Translations under genes and position numbers: made by a program
Assembly (NCBI RefSeq): GCF_910594005.1
Contig: NC_057827.1
Coordinates: 6,634,001-6,698,000 of the forward strand
Reading direction: 5' to 3'
Length of the DNA stretch: 64,000 bases
Source of the DNA: Cervus elaphus
Lineage: Eukaryota > Chordata > Mammalia > Artiodactyla > Cervidae
The notes under the pieces: model-generated
Told to the model about the DNA's origin: nothing
The model's database searches: none
What the model saw: only the letters and a program-made list of their open reading frames with translations
In this document: positions 61,170 to 64,000 of the stretch, in pieces
How positions within the stretch are numbered: position 1 is the stretch's first letter
Layout: every line of letters starts with the position of its first letter

Positions 61170-61690
61170 GACTGTTTTCCTGACTCTACACCTCTCCTCT
61201 ACAAGGGGGAAAAAAAAAAAAAAGAGTAAAGCTCATGGCCTGACAAAGGATTCTGAACTAGTTCCAAACGCAATTCACGGATGAATAAACAAGAGTGTCC
61301 CTTAATTCCAAAATAACACAAATTTACCCCAAGTCAATTTAACGAAAGTATATTCTCAAGCTCAAAGATGTAAGAATCACCAAGAAAATTTCATTTTCTA
61401 AAAGAAACGTCTCTCTTTCCAAAGAACTTGTTCTACCAAGGACTAAAGCGTCCGGCTTTACTATTAAATAGTATAATTAAAATTGACACAACCCCTTCAA
61501 AAAAAATTTGATAGTTATCTACTAAAACTAAATGTATACATATCCTTAAAAATTCCACTAGGTACACCAAACAGAAATGAGAACACACGTTCACTAGAAG
61601 ACATTTAGTGGAAAATTGAGAGTAATAACAGTCTTAGTCACCCTAAACCAAAAATGACTAAAATGTCCATCAGCAGTAGAATGAAAAACA
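61170..61690. other. 5' intron of UBE3A, unassigned
   Basis: Includes an A-rich tract at about 61209-61224; nothing else recognised. Confidence 0.4.
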
Positions 61691-61691
61691 A

Positions 61692-61918
61692 AATATAGCT
61701 GATCCTTGAACAATCCAAGTTTGAACTATGCAGGTCCACTTAAATGTGGATTTTTCTTCAGAAAATACACTAATATAGTAATACTATTTACAGTTGGTTG
61801 AAGTCACAGAACTGCCAAGTCTGCAAGGCCCACTGTAAGGTTATACGTGCAGATTTCTGACTATGCAGGGGATGCGCACCCCTAGCCCACACTTTGCTGG
61901 AGGGTCAACTGTACCAAA
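61692..61918 (+). repeat. Tigger-family (MER44-like) DNA transposon remnant
   Basis: The left end TGATCCTTGAACAATCCAAG and the right end GCTGGAGGGTCAACTGT are inverted-repeat-like, with CAGGTCCACTTAAATGTGGA and TGACTATGCAGGGGATGCGC inside. Internally deleted. Confidence 0.7.
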
Positions 61919-61919
61919 C

Positions 61920-62995
61920 AGAAATTATAAGCAACCAGCAACAACCAACACTGTGGATGAATCACACAAATACGGTATGTGAGATAGGTCAGATACAACT
62001 AAATGTGATTGTTTCTAATTAGGTAAAATATAAAAACAGAAAAGTCTAATCTATGCTAGTAGAAGTCAGGATACTGGTTACTCTTGGGGAAAGAGAATTA
62101 ATGGCAAAGAGAGAACAAGGGGCTTCAGAGGAACTGATCTTATTCCTTGATCTGAATGCCGGCTACATCTATGTGCTCAGTGTGTGAAGTTCAACAACCT
62201 ATGTGCACACTCATATGCTTTTGTATGTGTATCACACTTGAATCAAAAATTTATTTGAAAAAGCACAGTATGGTACGAGCCCTTGATAAATAAATGTAGA
62301 TGAAACAGAAAGTAAGTCCAGAGAAAGATTCAAAAAGTATCTAACAGTTGCTTCTTATCAAAAACAAGAAAACTGGACAACATACACGAAAAAACATGTT
62401 TTCAGACCCTAGGTAGCAGGCAGTGTGAGCCTATGATCCATGAGAATAAAGTGAATTAAGGTGAACCCTTTGAATGCTTGAATTTCTGCCTAAAGGCAAC
62501 TTTCTGCTGGAGTCAATGGAGGGAAACCCGGACAGAGGACAGCAGTCTCACTGGGGTGTGAAGCAGGAGGTCAGAGTTGAGTAGGCTGAAATGGGTAGGA
62601 CATTTAGTAAGACTGAGTGCCAGAGAGGGGAGCTAAGCAGAGAAAAGTCTCCAAAAGCCTGCCACTTGAGGGTCCTTTCAAGTCTGTCATTATATACTAA
62701 ACTGGGCATGAATAAAGTGAAAGACTCCATGAAGCTGAAGAAAGAGGAGCTGTGAGCCGAAATATTCCTGGTGCTCATACAGGACTGGGAGATCCCTAAG
62801 TTCCTCCCAATCAGAATGAAGAGAACACGATGACACTTAGAACATTTCATAGACATTTACAGGACATTTAGTAGAAAACTAAGAAAGGCCATGCTGTTCT
62901 AGTAGCTACCAACCCAAAAGTAAAGCCTTCTCTAGATACACTCTAGATACAGAGCCTTGAAGGAATCAAGCTGAGCAACAAGTTACTTCGCTGGC
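61920..62995. other. 5' intron of UBE3A, unassigned
   Basis: No gene or exon recognised. The minus-strand open run of 102 codons at 62548-62856 has no known similarity. Confidence 0.35.
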
Positions 62996-62999
62996 TGCC

Positions 63000-63832
63000 C
63001 AAACAAAATTTAACATTTGAAAAGACAACAAAATCCAGCCATTCAACAACAGAATATTACAATATTCAGTATCCAGTAGTAAACCACTAAATTTATAAAC
63101 AGGAAAACAAGTCCCATAACCAACAGAAAAACCAGTCAAAAGACCCTGAAGTGAAAAAACTGACGGAATCAGTAGATGTGAACGTTTAAAATAGATATTA
63201 TAAACATGATCAAGGATTCAAAGGGATATACGAAAATGAAACTTTTAAGAAATACAAAATAATGTATGTAAATATATATAAATATAAAATATTTACATAA
63301 ATACATAAATCATCTCAAATATTGGACACTGCATGGGGGAAAAACAGTAAAATACAAGACAAAGTAAGTGGAAGCAGAAAGAGACAAAAAAAGAACTAAA
63401 AATGTTAATGATCTGAATGTAATTATCAAATAATCTAACATTATACATATAACCAGAGTTCCTGGAAAACAGTGTAGAAGGAAGAGAAGTGACTTTAAGA
63501 AAATACATGTGAAGAAATAATGACTGACACTTTTCCAAATTTGATGAAAGCATAAGCACATAGACCAAAACAAACCAAACCAAAACAAACACCCAAAGTC
63601 AATAAATCCTAAGCAGGATAAACACACAAAGAAAATCAGGAATAAAGAGAAAATATTAAAAGAGACGCCAGACCAGAGGGGGGGAAAAATGACTTTATGA
63701 ACAGGGGAAGAAACATAAGCATAACCACAGACTTCTCATCAGAAACAAATGGGGAAAGAAAAATATGTCAATCTAGAGTTATGTATCAAGTGATAAATAT
63801 CCTTCAAAATATTAAGATAGACACTATATATC
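63000..63832 (+). repeat. Old L1 or HAL1 ORF1-like remnant
   Basis: GAAGAAATAATGACTGACAC, TTTTCCAAATTTGATGAAAG, AACCACAGACTTCTCATCAG and AGTGATAAATATCCTTCAAA follow L1 ORF1-type wording. Confidence 0.6.
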
Positions 63833-64000
63833 GACTAGAATGGCTATGTCAAAAAAACTGAGTCCCAAAAGTTGATAAGAATATAGAGCAACTGGAAACT
63901 TTCAATTGTTGTTAAGAGTATAAAACAAAACAACCAATTTGGGGAAGCCAAGACAAGCTATCCTGGCCAATCTGTGTCCAAAGTACAGCTTTATAAGCAA
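63833..64000 (+). repeat. L1 ORF2 3'-part fragment, cut by window end
   Basis: GACTAGAATGGCTATGTCAA followed by AAGTTGATAAGAATATAGAG and AGCAACTGGAAACTTTC resembles the L1 ORF2 end region. Continues past the window. Confidence 0.5.

Noticed and set aside
52604..64000. Search for the UBE3A promoter, CpG island and upstream non-coding exons
   Set aside because: The region is AT-rich with no CpG-dense stretch, and I could not support any non-coding exon boundary from sequence alone. In human the promoter is farther upstream than this interval allows.

Overview
The window is mammalian and almost certainly from a ruminant artiodactyl such as cattle or a close bovid. The evidence is about twenty tRNA/BovB-derived SINEs (Bov-tA and Bov-A types), RTE-class BovB LINE fragments, a cetartiodactyl CHR-type SINE, and L1 tails with the artiodactyl-type 3' UTR. 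Base composition is AT-rich with long introns, which fits an intragenic mammalian region.

One protein-coding gene is present: UBE3A (E6AP, the HECT-type ubiquitin ligase that is imprinted in neurons and linked to Angelman syndrome), on the minus strand. Nine coding exons can be placed to the base with canonical GT/AG boundaries and continuous phase. In transcription order they end at 52550 (start codon 52569-52567), then 49306-49262, 25160-24856, 18080-16834, 8757-8613, 6111-5906, 5305-5141, 3706-3551 and 3455-3382. Together they encode about 788 residues: the N-terminal AZUL zinc-binding domain, the acidic middle region with the LQELL docking motif, and most of the HECT domain. The end of the HECT C-lobe, including the catalytic cysteine, and the 3' UTR lie before base 1. 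The promoter and first non-coding exons lie beyond base 64000 or were not recognised.

Layout. 1-3381: intron with old L1 pieces. 3382-8757: cluster of HECT exons. 8758-16833: intron with SINEs and MIRs. 16834-18080: the large central exon. 18081-24855: intron with SINEs. 24856-25160: AZUL exon. 25161-49261: a 24 kb intron holding a BovB, a large old L1 broken by later insertions, a GC/CpG-rich patch of unknown origin, and a nested L1 with a perfect target-site duplication. 49262-52603: the two N-terminal exons. 52604-64000: 5' intron or UTR territory with Tigger-like DNA transposon remnants, L2, two BovB fragments (one with a 5' inversion) and L1 pieces.

I found no second functional gene, no tRNA or snoRNA gene, no CRISPR array and no previously undescribed system. 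The points that most deserve a second look are the amino-acid differences in UBE3A relative to the human protein as I remember it, the start codon split by a 24 kb intron, the CpG-rich patch at about 35.35-35.79 kb, an apparent poly(A)-only insertion at 28.2 kb, and several nested or rearranged retrotransposons whose insertion history can be read directly.
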